NCBI RefSeq assembly: GCF_021654575.1
Contig: NZ_AP024488.1
Span: 4,053,501 to 4,117,500, forward strand
Direction: 5' to 3'
From: Desulfoluna limicola
GTDB lineage: Bacteria > Desulfobacterota > Desulfobacteria > Desulfobacterales > Desulfolunaceae
Length of the DNA stretch: 64,000 bases
The notes beneath the pieces are model-generated. The model was given only the letters and a program-made list of their open reading frames with translations. It was not told where the DNA came from and ran no database searches. A program made the translations under genes and the position numbers. Numbering within the stretch: position 1 is the first letter of the stretch; every line of letters begins with the position of its first letter. Of this stretch, positions 25,886 through 34,746 are shown piece after piece.

Positions 25886-26018
25886 GACCAAACTCCTTTG
25901 CCTTTTCATGCAGAGTGTGTGTGCGAGCCCCCTGATCCGTCTCGCCCGGAGGGTGAAAAATCAAACAGAAAACGTAAGTGGTCAGCACATGAAGCACTGC
26001 CTTCTATGGTCAACGTTT

Positions 26019-26203
26019 GCCTCCGGCGGCAAGGTGTGCCACCTTGAAAGCAGGTTGCGAATGCGCTTCTCCCCTCGTTCCTCGGGTCAAATCACATCCG
26101 CCTTCCGTTGGATATGAATCTGCAATGAGGCATTAAGGCCTGTTTGTTAAACCCAGCGCATCACATTGGCAAACGTTTGGGCCCCGGCAGGGCCGCCGCA
26201 GGC
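26019..26203 (+). repeat. GCCTCCGGCGG repeat, complete copy
   Basis: Box at 26019, hairpin 1 CAAGGTG/CACCTTG, hairpin 2 near GCGAATGCG/CACATCCGC (imperfect) with loop CCCTCGTTCCTCGGG, the GTTTGTTAAAC and GGCAAACGTTTGGG region, and an inverse box with one change (CCGCCGCAGGC) ending 26203. The motif TGCCTTCTATGG lies 20 bp before the box. A lone degenerate CCGGATATTTC-type terminus lies at 26243-26265 (inverse). No gene in 25886-26364. Confidence 0.75.
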
Positions 26204-26364
26204 AATATTGGGCTGAACAGTTACATTTTTCTTTGACTTGATCGTTTTCTCATGAACGATCCGGGTTGAGCCCAAGGGTGGCTGCTGCCTCAAGGATTCA
26301 TACGAAACATCGATTCATTGATCAACGCAAAATAACATTGATCACAAGCCATCGCCCCGTGGAA

Positions 26365-26913
26365 TCAACAGTACCGGACATAATGGTCAATCTTCTCCTG
26401 AAGCCTTCGGGCAAGGAGGGCATGGGCATCGCCCAGGGCCCCAAGGATAACTGTCGCTTCATCGCGATAGGCTGCGGCCTTCACCCGGGTCCAGTGGGCA
26501 GGCGGGGGCTGAAGGTTGGTGATCCGATCCGCGAGCTTGACCATCCAGACCTCTTTGGGACAGGCCTTGATACGGGCCAGGCTGTCTGCCATCTGCGCTT
26601 CCTTGGTGGAAAGCACCGTGTCTTTGGAGAGGGCCTGAACGCCTTCGGCCACCTCCTGCCCAAACCCCTCCCGCAGCTCGTCAAAGGAGGTCCCAGTGTC
26701 TTCGATGGTGTCGTGGAGCAAGGCGCAGAGGATGGCAAGATCTGGGTTCTCGATCCCCTCGGGGGCCGAAGAGACGGCACCCATCACCTCCATGGCAACG
26801 GTACCGATGTGATTGATGTAGGCGATATCCGTCCCGGGGACCTTCTGGTCCTTGTGGACATCAGAGGCAAAATTCCAGGCGGCGAGGACGCGATCTTGGT
26901 TCCAGAGGGGCAT
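26365..26913 (-). CDS. HD-domain hydrolase, small alarmone hydrolase (Mesh1-like)
   Basis: A 182-residue HD phosphohydrolase with the SpoT/Mesh1 hydrolase motif set: AWNFASDVHKDQK (H20), AYINHIGTVAM (H35), LLHDTIEDT (H67-D68, E71-D72) and VKLADRITNL (Asp in LADR). Such stand-alone enzymes remove the 3'-pyrophosphate from (p)ppGpp or similar nucleotides using Mn2+. There is no synthetase, TGS or ACT domain, consistent with the small hydrolase class. It likely resets the stringent response; the substrate is not proven by sequence. The gene stands alone. Confidence 0.85.
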   Translation of the reverse strand: MPLWNQDRVLAAWNFASDVHKDQKVPGTDIAYINHIGTVAMEVMGAVSSAPEGIENPDLAILCALLHDTIEDTGTSFDELREGFGQEVAEGVQALSKDTVLSTKEAQMADSLARIKACPKEVWMVKLADRITNLQPPPAHWTRVKAAAYRDEATVILGALGDAHALLARRLQEKIDHYVRYC

Positions 26914-26966
26914 AAAACTCTCCGTGAAGGGCTGAAAAATAAAACGTTCTTGGTTCAGATAAAAAC

Positions 26967-26997
26967 AAGGCTAAAGGCTAAAGGCTAAAGGCTAAAA
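26967..26997 (+). repeat. AAGGCTA tandem repeat (x4)
   Basis: Four heptamers, then text parallel to the block at 13359, including an inverse-complementary CGGCGCAGCCG and CTTCATG words (27061-27095), and a GTTC-type copy (27108-27160). These fill the gap 26914-27330 with the repeat at 27221. Confidence 0.8.
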
Positions 26998-27220
26998 AGC
27001 AGGCCATAGGGGACCGACGACTGGCAAGCAATTGCTGCTTTTAACATCCAGTGCCTTTCTACGGCGCAGCCGCCTTCATGCTCTTCATGTCCTTCATGGT
27101 TAAAATCAAGGTTTTTGGTGCTTGGTTCGAGGAGTCGCTGCGCGCGGCCAGTGAATAAGGCGACAACCATGAAGGGCCCTTCGGGCGACATGAAGGAGGT
27201 TTAAAACCTCAGTCGCTGTT

Positions 27221-27317
27221 CACGGGCGCAGCCCGTCAGTGAATGTGAAGAGCCCGAGGCACGAGGGCTCGGAGCATTCACAACACGCTTTCGAGGTGGC
27301 ACACCTCGCCGCCGGAG
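27221..27317 (-). repeat. GCCTCCGGCGG repeat, reverse orientation
   Basis: Minus-strand order starting 13 bp after the YCII stop: box, hairpin 1 CGAGGTG/CACCTCG, linker, hairpin 2 arms GTGAATG/CATTCAC around GAGGCACGAGGG, hairpin 3 ACGGGC/GCCCGT. The arms have T/A where most copies have C/G. Confidence 0.8.
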
Positions 27318-27330
27318 GCATTTTTTGGAA

Positions 27331-27621
27331 TTACTCCGACATCAGGCACTCGTAGCCTTGGGCCGTCTTGGAGATGGCGACCTCGGTGACCTCGAAGGTG
27401 GCGACGCCTTCCGTATGGAAGGGATCTTGAGCCAGCACGGCGTCGAGTTCTTCCCGGGAAGCCATGTCCGCAAGCACCACCCCGCCGGTGCGGGGAACCT
27501 TGCGGCCCGAGGCGATGAAGTGGCCTTTATCGTACTGCTCTTTCAGCCAGTCAATATGGGCGTCAATGGTCGCATCAACCTTGTCCATCTCACACACATA
27601 CGTCAGGGATACAATATACAT
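27331..27621 (-). CDS. YCII-family protein
   Basis: A 96-residue YCII-domain protein: MYIVSLTYVCEMDKVDATIDAHIDWLKEQYDKGHFIASGRKVPRTGGVVLADM with the conserved His-Asp pair region (HIDWL) and the GHFIASGRK strand. The ferredoxin-like fold is found alone or fused to sigma factors and is thought to bind a small ligand or act as a hydrolase-like enzyme. ATG 27621 has AAGGAAG six bases upstream and gives the standard family start. Isolated. Confidence 0.85.
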   Translation of the reverse strand: MYIVSLTYVCEMDKVDATIDAHIDWLKEQYDKGHFIASGRKVPRTGGVVLADMASREELDAVLAQDPFHTEGVATFEVTEVAISKTAQGYECLMSE

Positions 27622-27905
27622 TGGGGTCTTCCTTGCGTCATATTTATTCATACACAAAGCCGTATCAGGGCCTGCGGAATTCGTCATTTCCCTCACCAAT
27701 TCCGGGCGTCGATTGAAGCGCCTCGGCGCTTATCAAGACAAGGGAACCACAGACGGCGGAAAGCTTCAAGGAATTAAACCGTGGGTTGGTGAACAGTGAG
27801 TGGTGAATGGTGAGTGGCAGTGGCGTCGCTTGACTCCGCCATAGGAGTTGGTGCGTGGAACGCACCCTAGGGGGTATCGCAAAACAACGGTGGAGGGCAT
27901 TTTCC

Positions 27906-27988
27906 GCCGTGACGCTTTGCCCTGAGGAACGAAGGGCAAAGCGTCACGGCAACCAGCTTTCAAGGTGGCTCACCTTGCCGCCGGAGGC
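27906..27988 (-). repeat. GCCTCCGGCGG repeat with perfect 18-bp hairpin 2
   Basis: Hairpin 2 arms GCCGTGACGCTTTGCCCT and AGGGCAAAGCGTCACGGC pair perfectly around the conserved loop GAGGAACGA; hairpin 1 and the box follow towards the chemoreceptor. The motif CCATAGAAGGCA (inverse TGCCTTCTATGG) lies at about 28011 and an inverse GTTC-type copy at 28048-28082. No gene in 27622-28090. Confidence 0.85.
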
Positions 27989-28090
27989 TTGCTTTTTCCC
28001 GACACTTTAACCATAGAAGGCAAGGTTTTTGCAGGTATCTAAGGCCGTGAACGAAGAACCAAGCACGACGCACCAGGAACGCTTTGGCCT

Positions 28091-29719
28091 TTACATCTTA
28101 AACTGGCTCACCGCGGTTTCGAGTTCTTCGGAGAGGTGGTTGAGGGACGCGGCTTCGGTGGCCACTTTGGTGCTGCTTTCGTTGATGCCGAGGGTTTCCC
28201 GGTTCAGTTCGGTGATCTCGTGGGCGACGCTGCCCACGGCCACGGAGGTATCGGCGATGTTCACGGCCACGTCCCGGATGCCGAGGGATGCCTGGCCGAT
28301 GTTGTCCGAGATCTCCCGGGTGGTAACGGATTGTTCTTCCACGGCGGCGGAGATGCCGCTCACCACATCGTTGACCCCATGCACCACCTCGGAGATGCCG
28401 GCCATTTCGCTGACGGCGTCGCGGGTGGAGGTCTGGATCATGGTGACCTGGGTGCGGATGTCGTTGGTGGCTTCAGCGGTCTGGCGGGCCAGCGCCTTGA
28501 TTTCGTTGGCCACCACGGCAAAGCCTTTGCCGGCGTCTCCGGCGCGGGCGGCCTCGATGGTGGCGTTCAGGGCCAGGAGGTTGGTCTGCTCGGAGATCTC
28601 GGTGATGGCTTCGGTAACGTGGCCGATCTCCTGGGCAGCCTGGCCCAGGGAGGTGATCTTGGAAGCCGAGGATTGGGTCTGGCTCACGGCGTCGGCGGTG
28701 ATCTCCGTTGCTTTTTCGGTGTTGGCGGCGATCTCCCGGATGGTCATCATCATCTGCTCGGCGGAGCCGGAGACGATGCCGACGTTGGTGGAGGCTTGTT
28801 CGATGGCGGCGGCCACGGAGCTCATGTTGCTGCTCATCTGCTCTGCCGAGGCGGCCACGGACTGGGATTTGGTGGCGATGGAAGAGAGGCCTTCGGCCAT
28901 TCCGCCGGAAAGGGAATTCAGCACCCCGGAGGTGCCAAAGAGGGTTTTCGAGTTGCCGACGATGCCGGTGAGCATGGCCTTCATCTCGCCTGCCATGCCG
29001 TCCAGAGTCTTTCCGATGCGGCCCAGTTCGTCGGTCCCGGTAATCCCGGAGGTGGCGTTGAGATCACCGGACCCCAGGCGCTTGGCAAACTTCTCCACCC
29101 TGGCAAGGCGGGTCAGCACGGTAACGGCCGAACGGAGCCCCAGCACCATGATGAGAAGGGCAGCCACGATGCCGCCGATCTGAAGGGTGTAGAGAAGCGA
29201 GAGCTTTTTCTCGGAGGCCTTTTGCATCAGGACCACGGCGGTGTTCATCTCGGAAAGCAGCGTCGCATTATTGGCCTTCACCCAGACCAGGCTCGCCTCA
29301 GCCCCGCCGCCCCCGCCGACAATGGCGTCGAGGTGACCGTAGAAGGTCTTCCAGAGCGAGGAGACCCTGAGGAGCTGTGCGCGTACCGCCCCTGTGGAAG
29401 CGGGACACTGTCGGTAGTCCGTGTTCTGAAGGTCCAGGGTCAGGGGGGCCTTGCCGGAATCGGTGAGGGCTTTTAGGGTGACGTCAAACACCCGGGCGGT
29501 GTTCCGAATGGTGCCGGTGAGGCTGGCATCCGAGGAGGCCGTGAACTCGAGAATCTCCTTGGTCATTTTCTGGGAGAGCATGCGCTGCCTGCCTGCCAGG
29601 TTAATGACCAGCCCGTCGTCCTTCATCCTTCCCGACACCACCACCGTCGAGAGGAACATGAACACAATAATCGCCGAAAACCCAACCATCAAAAGCATTT
29701 GCTTGACCTTGATACTCAT
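28091..29719 (-). CDS. Methyl-accepting chemotaxis protein, PilJ-type sensor
   Basis: A 542-residue chemoreceptor. TM1 is near the N-terminus ([21 protein letters not shown]). The periplasmic helical sensor begins with the PilJ/NIT-type signature [19 protein letters not shown], then TM2 ([19 protein letters not shown]), HAMP and the coiled-coil signalling domain with the conserved hairpin tip [38 protein letters not shown]. It relays ligand binding to CheA/CheW. ATG 29719 is used; a TTG three codons upstream is possible. No che genes adjoin. Confidence 0.93.
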   Translation of the reverse strand: MSIKVKQMLLMVGFSAIIVFMFLSTVVVSGRMKDDGLVINLAGRQRMLSQKMTKEILEFTASSDASLTGTIRNTARVFDVTLKALTDSGKAPLTLDLQNTDYRQCPASTGAVRAQLLRVSSLWKTFYGHLDAIVGGGGGAEASLVWVKANNATLLSEMNTAVVLMQKASEKKLSLLYTLQIGGIVAALLIMVLGLRSAVTVLTRLARVEKFAKRLGSGDLNATSGITGTDELGRIGKTLDGMAGEMKAMLTGIVGNSKTLFGTSGVLNSLSGGMAEGLSSIATKSQSVAASAEQMSSNMSSVAAAIEQASTNVGIVSGSAEQMMMTIREIAANTEKATEITADAVSQTQSSASKITSLGQAAQEIGHVTEAITEISEQTNLLALNATIEAARAGDAGKGFAVVANEIKALARQTAEATNDIRTQVTMIQTSTRDAVSEMAGISEVVHGVNDVVSGISAAVEEQSVTTREISDNIGQASLGIRDVAVNIADTSVAVGSVAHEITELNRETLGINESSTKVATEAASLNHLSEELETAVSQFKM

Positions 29720-29792
29720 CTCATCCAACTCCGCTGCAACTGTACCTGAAAATCAACTGTCTCACCCGATGTGACACATCCGTAAAGGGTGC

Positions 29793-29846
29793 CAATCAGC
29801 AGGTCAGGGTCCCCCCGGATCCTTTTGGTACAGCCCCTGCTGATTG
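29793..29846. other. 11-bp inverted repeat in a long geneless gap
   Basis: CAATCAGCAGG (29793-29803) and CCTGCTGATTG (29836-29846) can pair across a 32-base loop containing GGATCC. It lies 75 bp upstream of the chemoreceptor start and could be a leader or operator. The rest of 29720-30426 shows no GCCTCCGG repeat and no convincing gene. Confidence 0.4.
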
Positions 29847-30426
29847 ACACCGCTGGTTATATCAACATCCATGCCAGACACGCCTTTTAAGCAAACGATC
29901 CCCTGCAGCCTCTCACGTGGTTTCAGCCATGCCTCTTTTTCGGCAGGGCTGCCAAAGGCAGCCCTGAATCCGGTTACCGGGTCAAAAAACAGGGACTTGC
30001 CATGGGAGCGTCCCCGTCCATCTGAGGGTCCCCCAAAAAACCATGCCCCGCCATGCACCTGCCATTATAATCCCCACGGCCCCTCCCCATTGAGAGCGCC
30101 GGGGCAAAAACATGTCCCAACCTCACCTGTCGACCAGACCTGTCTCACAATCACCCGACACACATGCATGCTGGCCTCAACCCTTGACACGATTATGAGG
30201 CCAGGGCTCATTTTTTTCTGTCTTTCGCATCTGTAAAATACTATAAGCTATTCAAATATATCATCCTTAAATGTGCAGGACGGTCTCCGCCCCTGAACAC
30301 CGATCGGCATTCAGACACCCATTCAGCGGGCGTTTCAGAACTGTACAGCACCACCAACACCAGACATCCCGGGAAGCCCGGCACGGGCCGGCAACGGCAC
30401 GCGGCATCCTGAAGAAGGAATACACC

Positions 30427-31077
30427 ATGGGAATCAGAGCTCAGGAATCGTTTAACTTCTATTCGCACCTTGCTGGGGTCATCGCCTCCATTGTGGGGAC
30501 CATCTACCTGCTCCGAGTGGCCAGCCACTCCGCGTCCATGATGATCACAGCCCTTGTCTATGCTCTCTCCCTGGTCTTTCTCTTCTCCGCCAGCTCCCTG
30601 TACCACGCCTTTAAAAAACAGGAGAATGAGGTCTCGTTCTGGCGAAAAATGGACCGACTGGCCATTTTCTTCATGATCGCAGGCACCTACACCCCCATCA
30701 GCTATTTCTGCCTGGAAGGCAACACCCGATGGTACATGATCGCCTTTCAGTGGAGCGTCGTGGGCTTCGGCGTCATCTCCCAGCTCTTTTTCCCAAGAGC
30801 CCCGAGAACCCTTTACGCCATCATCTACAGCGCCATGGGCTGGTCGGCTGTTTTTCCCATCCGACAGGTCCTCTCCAACCTGACATCAGGCCAGGCCGTT
30901 CTCCTCTTCACCGGTGGCGCGGCCTTCTCCGCCGGCGCCCTCATCTACGCCATCAAAAAGCCCCGTCTCGTGCCGGGGATCTTCAGCTTCCATGAGCTCT
31001 TCCACATCATGGTCCTCCTCGGCGGAACCCTCCACTATGCACTGATCTATCGGGTATACATTACGTCGTTGGCGTAA
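30427..31077 (+). CDS. Hemolysin III / TrhA-family membrane protein
   Basis: A 216-residue seven-helix protein of the PAQR/HlyIII family: QESFNFYSHLAGVIASIVGTIYLL, the metal-site region LFSASSLYHAF (Ser-His), MDRLAIFFMIAGTYTPISYF (Asp), and SFHELFHIMVLLGGTLHYALIY with the two C-terminal His. These residues form the PAQR metal site; bacterial members affect membrane fluidity homeostasis and energy. The name hemolysin is historical. AGAAGGAA precedes the ATG by seven bases. Confidence 0.93.
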   Translation: MGIRAQESFNFYSHLAGVIASIVGTIYLLRVASHSASMMITALVYALSLVFLFSASSLYHAFKKQENEVSFWRKMDRLAIFFMIAGTYTPISYFCLEGNTRWYMIAFQWSVVGFGVISQLFFPRAPRTLYAIIYSAMGWSAVFPIRQVLSNLTSGQAVLLFTGGAAFSAGALIYAIKKPRLVPGIFSFHELFHIMVLLGGTLHYALIYRVYITSLA

Positions 31078-31162
31078 GAGACCGGCACAAACCGGTGCGT
31101 CGTCCTACCCAAGCACGCCACCGGCAGGCCGTCACGCGGACCACGTAGTGGCAGGAACAAAC

Positions 31163-31217
31163 GGCCCCATACACGTGGGGCCTGTCCCGTTGCTCGCCAT
31201 GCCCTGAAGGCATGGCG
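31163..31217 (+). terminator. Two consecutive GC-rich hairpins
   Basis: GGCCCCA/TGGGGCC (31163-31182) and CGCCATGCC/GGCATGGCG (31195-31217) follow the HlyIII gene. Neither has a T-run, so rho-independent termination is doubtful; they may protect the mRNA 3' end. The rest of the gap 31078-31396 shows nothing else. Confidence 0.35.
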
Positions 31218-31396
31218 CGTAAAAGCCCCCTTCAGTCAATGCCCTTTTCAACCGATACAAACCTGTATCCATACAACATGGCGAGTCGGGAATTCTCTAC
31301 ACCAAAGGCCCCCCGGAAAGGCTGTACATTTCAGTCGAGGCTCTTCGGTTCAGACCCGCCTTTTTTAAAGTGCCACCAAGCAAATGAGGCTTTTTC

Positions 31397-31771
31397 ATGG
31401 CTATAACAATTTTATGTATAGACGACTCAAAGGTTTCCAGAACCTTTATCAAAAGAGGGTTAAGCGACATACTTCAAGGGGCTGACCTCCAGATCGAAGA
31501 GGCCTCCAATGCCAGAGACGCATTGGAACTATGCAGCCGAAAACGGTATGACCTGGTGACTCTCGATTTGACGATGCCGGATATGAGCGGGTATGAATTT
31601 TTAGAAGAGCTTCGGGAGCGGTCCATCACACAAAGCATTGTCGTGCTGACAGCCGATATCCAACCGCTGGCTGAACAAAAGGTGATGGAACTCGGTGCAA
31701 CAGGGTACCTTGAAAAGCCTTTTGACAAGGAGCCAATGATGACCATGCTTAAGCAGATAGGTATCCTATGA
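31397..31771 (+). CDS. Stand-alone response regulator receiver (CheY-like)
   Basis: A 124-residue REC domain: acidic pair in LCIDDSKVSR, phosphoacceptor Asp in YDLVTLDLTMPDMSGYEFLEEL, switch Thr in IVVLTADIQ and invariant Lys in YLEKPFDKEP. No output domain. Its stop overlaps the next start (ATGA), so it is translationally coupled to the CheC-like phosphatase, its most likely partner. A histidine kinase is not encoded nearby. Confidence 0.92.
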   Translation: MAITILCIDDSKVSRTFIKRGLSDILQGADLQIEEASNARDALELCSRKRYDLVTLDLTMPDMSGYEFLEELRERSITQSIVVLTADIQPLAEQKVMELGATGYLEKPFDKEPMMTMLKQIGIL

Positions 31772-32406
31772 GCGCAATCCAGTTTACAGAAGATGAGTCG
31801 GATCTGGTCAAGGAAGTCTTCAATATTTCAATGGGCCAGGCGGGAAAGGCACTGGCAACCCTGTTGAACTCCTTTGTTGAGTTGACGGTTCCGAACATCA
31901 GGCTGGTGGCCGCAGAAGATATTGTGGCGACCGTTCTCGACAGCAGTGTGTTTTCTGAAGATGAGAGCATCGTCTCATTTCAGCAAAGCTTTTCAAATGA
32001 ATTCCTCGACGGCACCACGATTATCGTTTTTGATGACAAAACCAAAAGCAGCATCTCCACCATCCTCGGAATGCCCGAAAAAATGGAATCCGTCCAGGAG
32101 ATGGAGTTCATGCTCGAACTCTCCAACATTCTCGTGGGGGCCTGCATGAACAGCATTTCAAGGCAGCTTTTCACCCGGGACATGTCCTTTGCCAACCCCG
32201 AGCTTATTGCAGAAGGGGTGAACTTAAGGGAGATGGCGTACAGCACCTTTATGCGCAGCAAGCTCAAATGGGGGTACACACTCCTGGTCACCATCTCCCT
32301 GTACATTAAAGATAAATTCTTTAAATGCGATCTGATCGTATTTATGTCGGAAAAAGACACTGAGGTCATTCGAACGTCGATTCAAGAAATGATGCCCGAG
32401 GATTAA
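31768..32406 (+). CDS. CheC-family phosphatase
   Basis: A 212-residue protein with the two CheC/FliY active-site helices: DLVKEVFNISMGQAGKALATLL (E and N four apart) and EFMLELSNILVGACMNSIS (E and N). In CheC each E/N pair positions water to dephosphorylate CheY-P, so this protein probably turns off the receiver encoded just upstream. It lies between REC and GGDEF genes with overlap of 4 bp and a gap of 1 bp, a tight three-gene operon. Confidence 0.88.
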   Translation: MSAIQFTEDESDLVKEVFNISMGQAGKALATLLNSFVELTVPNIRLVAAEDIVATVLDSSVFSEDESIVSFQQSFSNEFLDGTTIIVFDDKTKSSISTILGMPEKMESVQEMEFMLELSNILVGACMNSISRQLFTRDMSFANPELIAEGVNLREMAYSTFMRSKLKWGYTLLVTISLYIKDKFFKCDLIVFMSEKDTEVIRTSIQEMMPED

Positions 32407-32407
32407 T

Positions 32408-33415
32408 ATGCCCACCACGTCGTTTGAGCCCCTTTACGCGTCAATCATTGACCATGTCGACAACGGGATTGTTCTTCTGGACCCCATGAACTCCATCGTC
32501 ATCTGGAACCAGTTCATGGAAAAACACAGCGGTGTCAAATCTCAGGACATTGTCGGGAACAATCTTTTCGACGTTTTCCCCGACCTCCCCAGAACATGGC
32601 TTGAGCTCAAGCTCAAGAGCGTCAAGCTGCTGAAAAGCTATTCGTTCATCTCATGGACACAGCGCCCCAGCCTCTTTAAACTCACCCCGAAAGACCAGTT
32701 GATCGGAGACAGCCTGGAAGTCATGTTCCAGGACAGCACCTTTTTCCCCGTCGTGGATCAACGCAGCGGGGATACCGGCGTCTGCATCGTCATCAAAGAT
32801 GTCACGGACATGGTTAAGGCCAGCCGACAGATTGAAGAGATGAAAGACGTCACACAAACGCTTGCCAACATTGCAAATTATGACACACTCACAGCTGTAT
32901 TCACCCGCAGTTATATCGAAAAACAGCTCAAGGTGGAATTTAACCGGGCCTCCCGCTACCACTCAGACTTTTCCCTCATCCTGTTTGACATCGATCATTT
33001 TAAAAAAATAAATGATTCCTACGGCCACCTTGCAGGAGATGAAGTGCTGAAGCAGGTATGCAGCCTGATCACCCGTAACCTTCGTGATTCAGACATCTTC
33101 GGACGGTTTGGTGGGGAAGAGTTCATCATCATCCTGCCAAACGCAACGGAAGAGACGGCACGCATTGTCACCGAAAAACTGCGGCGGCTTGTGGAAGAGC
33201 TGACCACTCGATTTGAGGAGTTCACCATTCAGATCACCATAAGCCAGGGGTTTGTGCAGTATAATGAGTCCATTAAAGACTATTTCCAAATGATTCATGA
33301 GGCCGACCTTGCCATGTACCACGCCAAAAAGAGTGGGCGTAACAGGACCTCGCAATTCAAGGCCAACGAATGCCTCGCTGTGATAAGTGAGCCCTCCATC
33401 CCTCAGGCCGACTGA
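32408..33415 (+). CDS. PAS-GGDEF diguanylate cyclase
   Basis: 335 residues. An N-terminal PAS domain (about 8-135: ASIIDHVDNGIVLLDPMNSIVIWN) is joined by a helical linker to a GGDEF domain (about 165-325). The active-site loop is GGEEF (FGRFGGEEFIIILP), compatible with activity, and an inhibitory I-site RDSD sits five residues before it. It makes c-di-GMP from GTP, probably tuned by the PAS ligand. Third gene of the REC-CheC-GGDEF operon, which links a phosphorelay to c-di-GMP. Confidence 0.92.
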   Translation: MPTTSFEPLYASIIDHVDNGIVLLDPMNSIVIWNQFMEKHSGVKSQDIVGNNLFDVFPDLPRTWLELKLKSVKLLKSYSFISWTQRPSLFKLTPKDQLIGDSLEVMFQDSTFFPVVDQRSGDTGVCIVIKDVTDMVKASRQIEEMKDVTQTLANIANYDTLTAVFTRSYIEKQLKVEFNRASRYHSDFSLILFDIDHFKKINDSYGHLAGDEVLKQVCSLITRNLRDSDIFGRFGGEEFIIILPNATEETARIVTEKLRRLVEELTTRFEEFTIQITISQGFVQYNESIKDYFQMIHEADLAMYHAKKSGRNRTSQFKANECLAVISEPSIPQAD

Positions 33416-33560
33416 ATCCCGCCGAAAAGAAGCCAGGCACAACAGAGCGTTCCAAGAGCGCTCTGCCCCATGGCTGATAGCCCCCACCTGTTTTCTGTTG
33501 CCACCCATCTCCAAAGCCGGGTAAAAGGGAGCTTGGCTTTGGTTGCAAGGATTCACCCAC

Positions 33561-34472
33561 ATGGAGACACCAGATTTGACCGAGTATTCACCACAAAACA
33601 GAGAAAACCCGAGCTGTACCGACCTTGCACTGCAGGAAATGCTCCGCTTCTGTGGCGACTACGAGACTCACTACCTGGAGGAAGAGACCAAGCCCCGACA
33701 GATCGGCGCCCCGTTCTTCTTTCACACCCCCTCCGCAGAGACCGGTGTCCTTCTCATCCACGGGTTTATGGCAGCCCCTGAAGAGGTCCGGGAATGGGCC
33801 GATGCCCTCTACGCCAAAGGCTACACCGTCTACGCTCCAAGGCTGGCCGGCCACGGCACCTCCGCCGGGGACCTTGCCGGACGAACATACAATGAGTGGA
33901 TGGACTCCGTGGACCGGGGCCATGCCATCCTGAAAGGGTGCTGCAAAAAAATTGTCGTGGCTGGTTTTTCCACCGGAGCGGGGCTGGCCCTTGCCCAGGC
34001 CCTTTTCAAGCCCGATGCCTTTGAGGCCGTGATCTCGGTAAGCGCCCCTTTGAAGTTCAAGAGCCTCTCCGTCTCCGGAGTGGAGGCCGTCAACGACTGG
34101 AACCGACTCTGCCGGGCCCTTCGGCTGAGATGCCTCACCAAAGAGTTCGTCACCAACCACGCCGACAACCCGCATATCAACTACCTGAGAAGCCCCATCG
34201 CCGGACTCGTCCAGGTAAAAGCCCTCATGAAACAGGTGTGGAAGGCCCTCCCCACCCTTGCCGTCCCCGCCCTGATCGTCCAGGGCAAGGGCGACCCCAA
34301 GGTCAGTGACAGAAGCGGCAAGAAAATTTTCGACCGCATCGCCCACGACAACAAAACCTACCGGGAAATCCCCTACCACCTCCACGGCATCGTCCGCGGC
34401 CCCGTCGCCTCCCAGCTGTTCTCGGAAGTGGACCTGTTTCTTGAATCGCTCCACATCAATTTTCAACGATAA
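33561..34472 (+). CDS. Alpha/beta hydrolase (carboxylesterase/lysophospholipase-like)
   Basis: A 303-residue serine hydrolase: oxyanion motif VLLIHGFMAAPEEVREW, nucleophile elbow VAGFSTGAGLALAQAL (Ser in GFSTG), probable acid in LIVQGKGDPKVSD and His in PYHLHGIVRG. Closest in style to EstD/Est30-type carboxylesterases or monoacylglycerol lipases. It has a 55-residue N-terminal extension before the core and no signal peptide. ATG 33561 follows AAGGA; a TTG six codons earlier is less likely. Probably a lipid ester or short-chain ester hydrolase. Confidence 0.88.
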   Translation: METPDLTEYSPQNRENPSCTDLALQEMLRFCGDYETHYLEEETKPRQIGAPFFFHTPSAETGVLLIHGFMAAPEEVREWADALYAKGYTVYAPRLAGHGTSAGDLAGRTYNEWMDSVDRGHAILKGCCKKIVVAGFSTGAGLALAQALFKPDAFEAVISVSAPLKFKSLSVSGVEAVNDWNRLCRALRLRCLTKEFVTNHADNPHINYLRSPIAGLVQVKALMKQVWKALPTLAVPALIVQGKGDPKVSDRSGKKIFDRIAHDNKTYREIPYHLHGIVRGPVASQLFSEVDLFLESLHINFQR

Positions 34473-34490
34473 TTCACTATATCCGCCATA

Positions 34491-34525
34491 AAAAGGGTCA
34501 CTCTTCACAGGGTGAGGTCCTTTTC
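34491..34525 (+). terminator. Probable terminator after the alpha/beta hydrolase
   Basis: AAAAAGGGTCACTC and GGGTGAGGTCCTTTT form an imperfect hairpin ending in CCTTTT, 18 bp beyond the hydrolase stop. Confidence 0.4.
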
Positions 34526-34559
34526 CATGACCACGACCTGTCACCCCCTCCAGGCCTTA

Positions 34560-34587
34560 TTGACAACAAAACTCATACGTTGATAAA
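34560..34587 (+). promoter_or_regulatory. Possible sigma-70-type promoter for the cytochrome gene
   Basis: TTGACA (34560-34565), a 16-base spacer and GATAAA (34582-34587), about 160 bp before the cytochrome ATG, in an AT-rich patch after the hydrolase terminator. Confidence 0.35.
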
Positions 34588-34746
34588 TAGTTAAAATTAC
34601 GTTTAAGATGTCACCCCTGCCTCGCCCTTCCAGGCTCTCATTTTGTTACGCCTTTCCCACGCCCCCTCTCCATGTGCCTCTCACTCAACAGGGTCCCGTT
34701 ATCCCATGTTCATCATGCCGACCACGTCGGTTTAAAGGAGGCCACC

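Noticed and set aside
28136..29476. Long open frame on the plus strand across the chemoreceptor gene.
   Set aside because: It is the antisense of a clear MCP; its Gly/Asp/His-rich composition is typical of a shadow frame in GC-rich DNA.
33588..34544. 318-codon minus-strand frame over the alpha/beta hydrolase.
   Set aside because: Antisense shadow; the plus-strand gene has a complete catalytic triad and a ribosome site.
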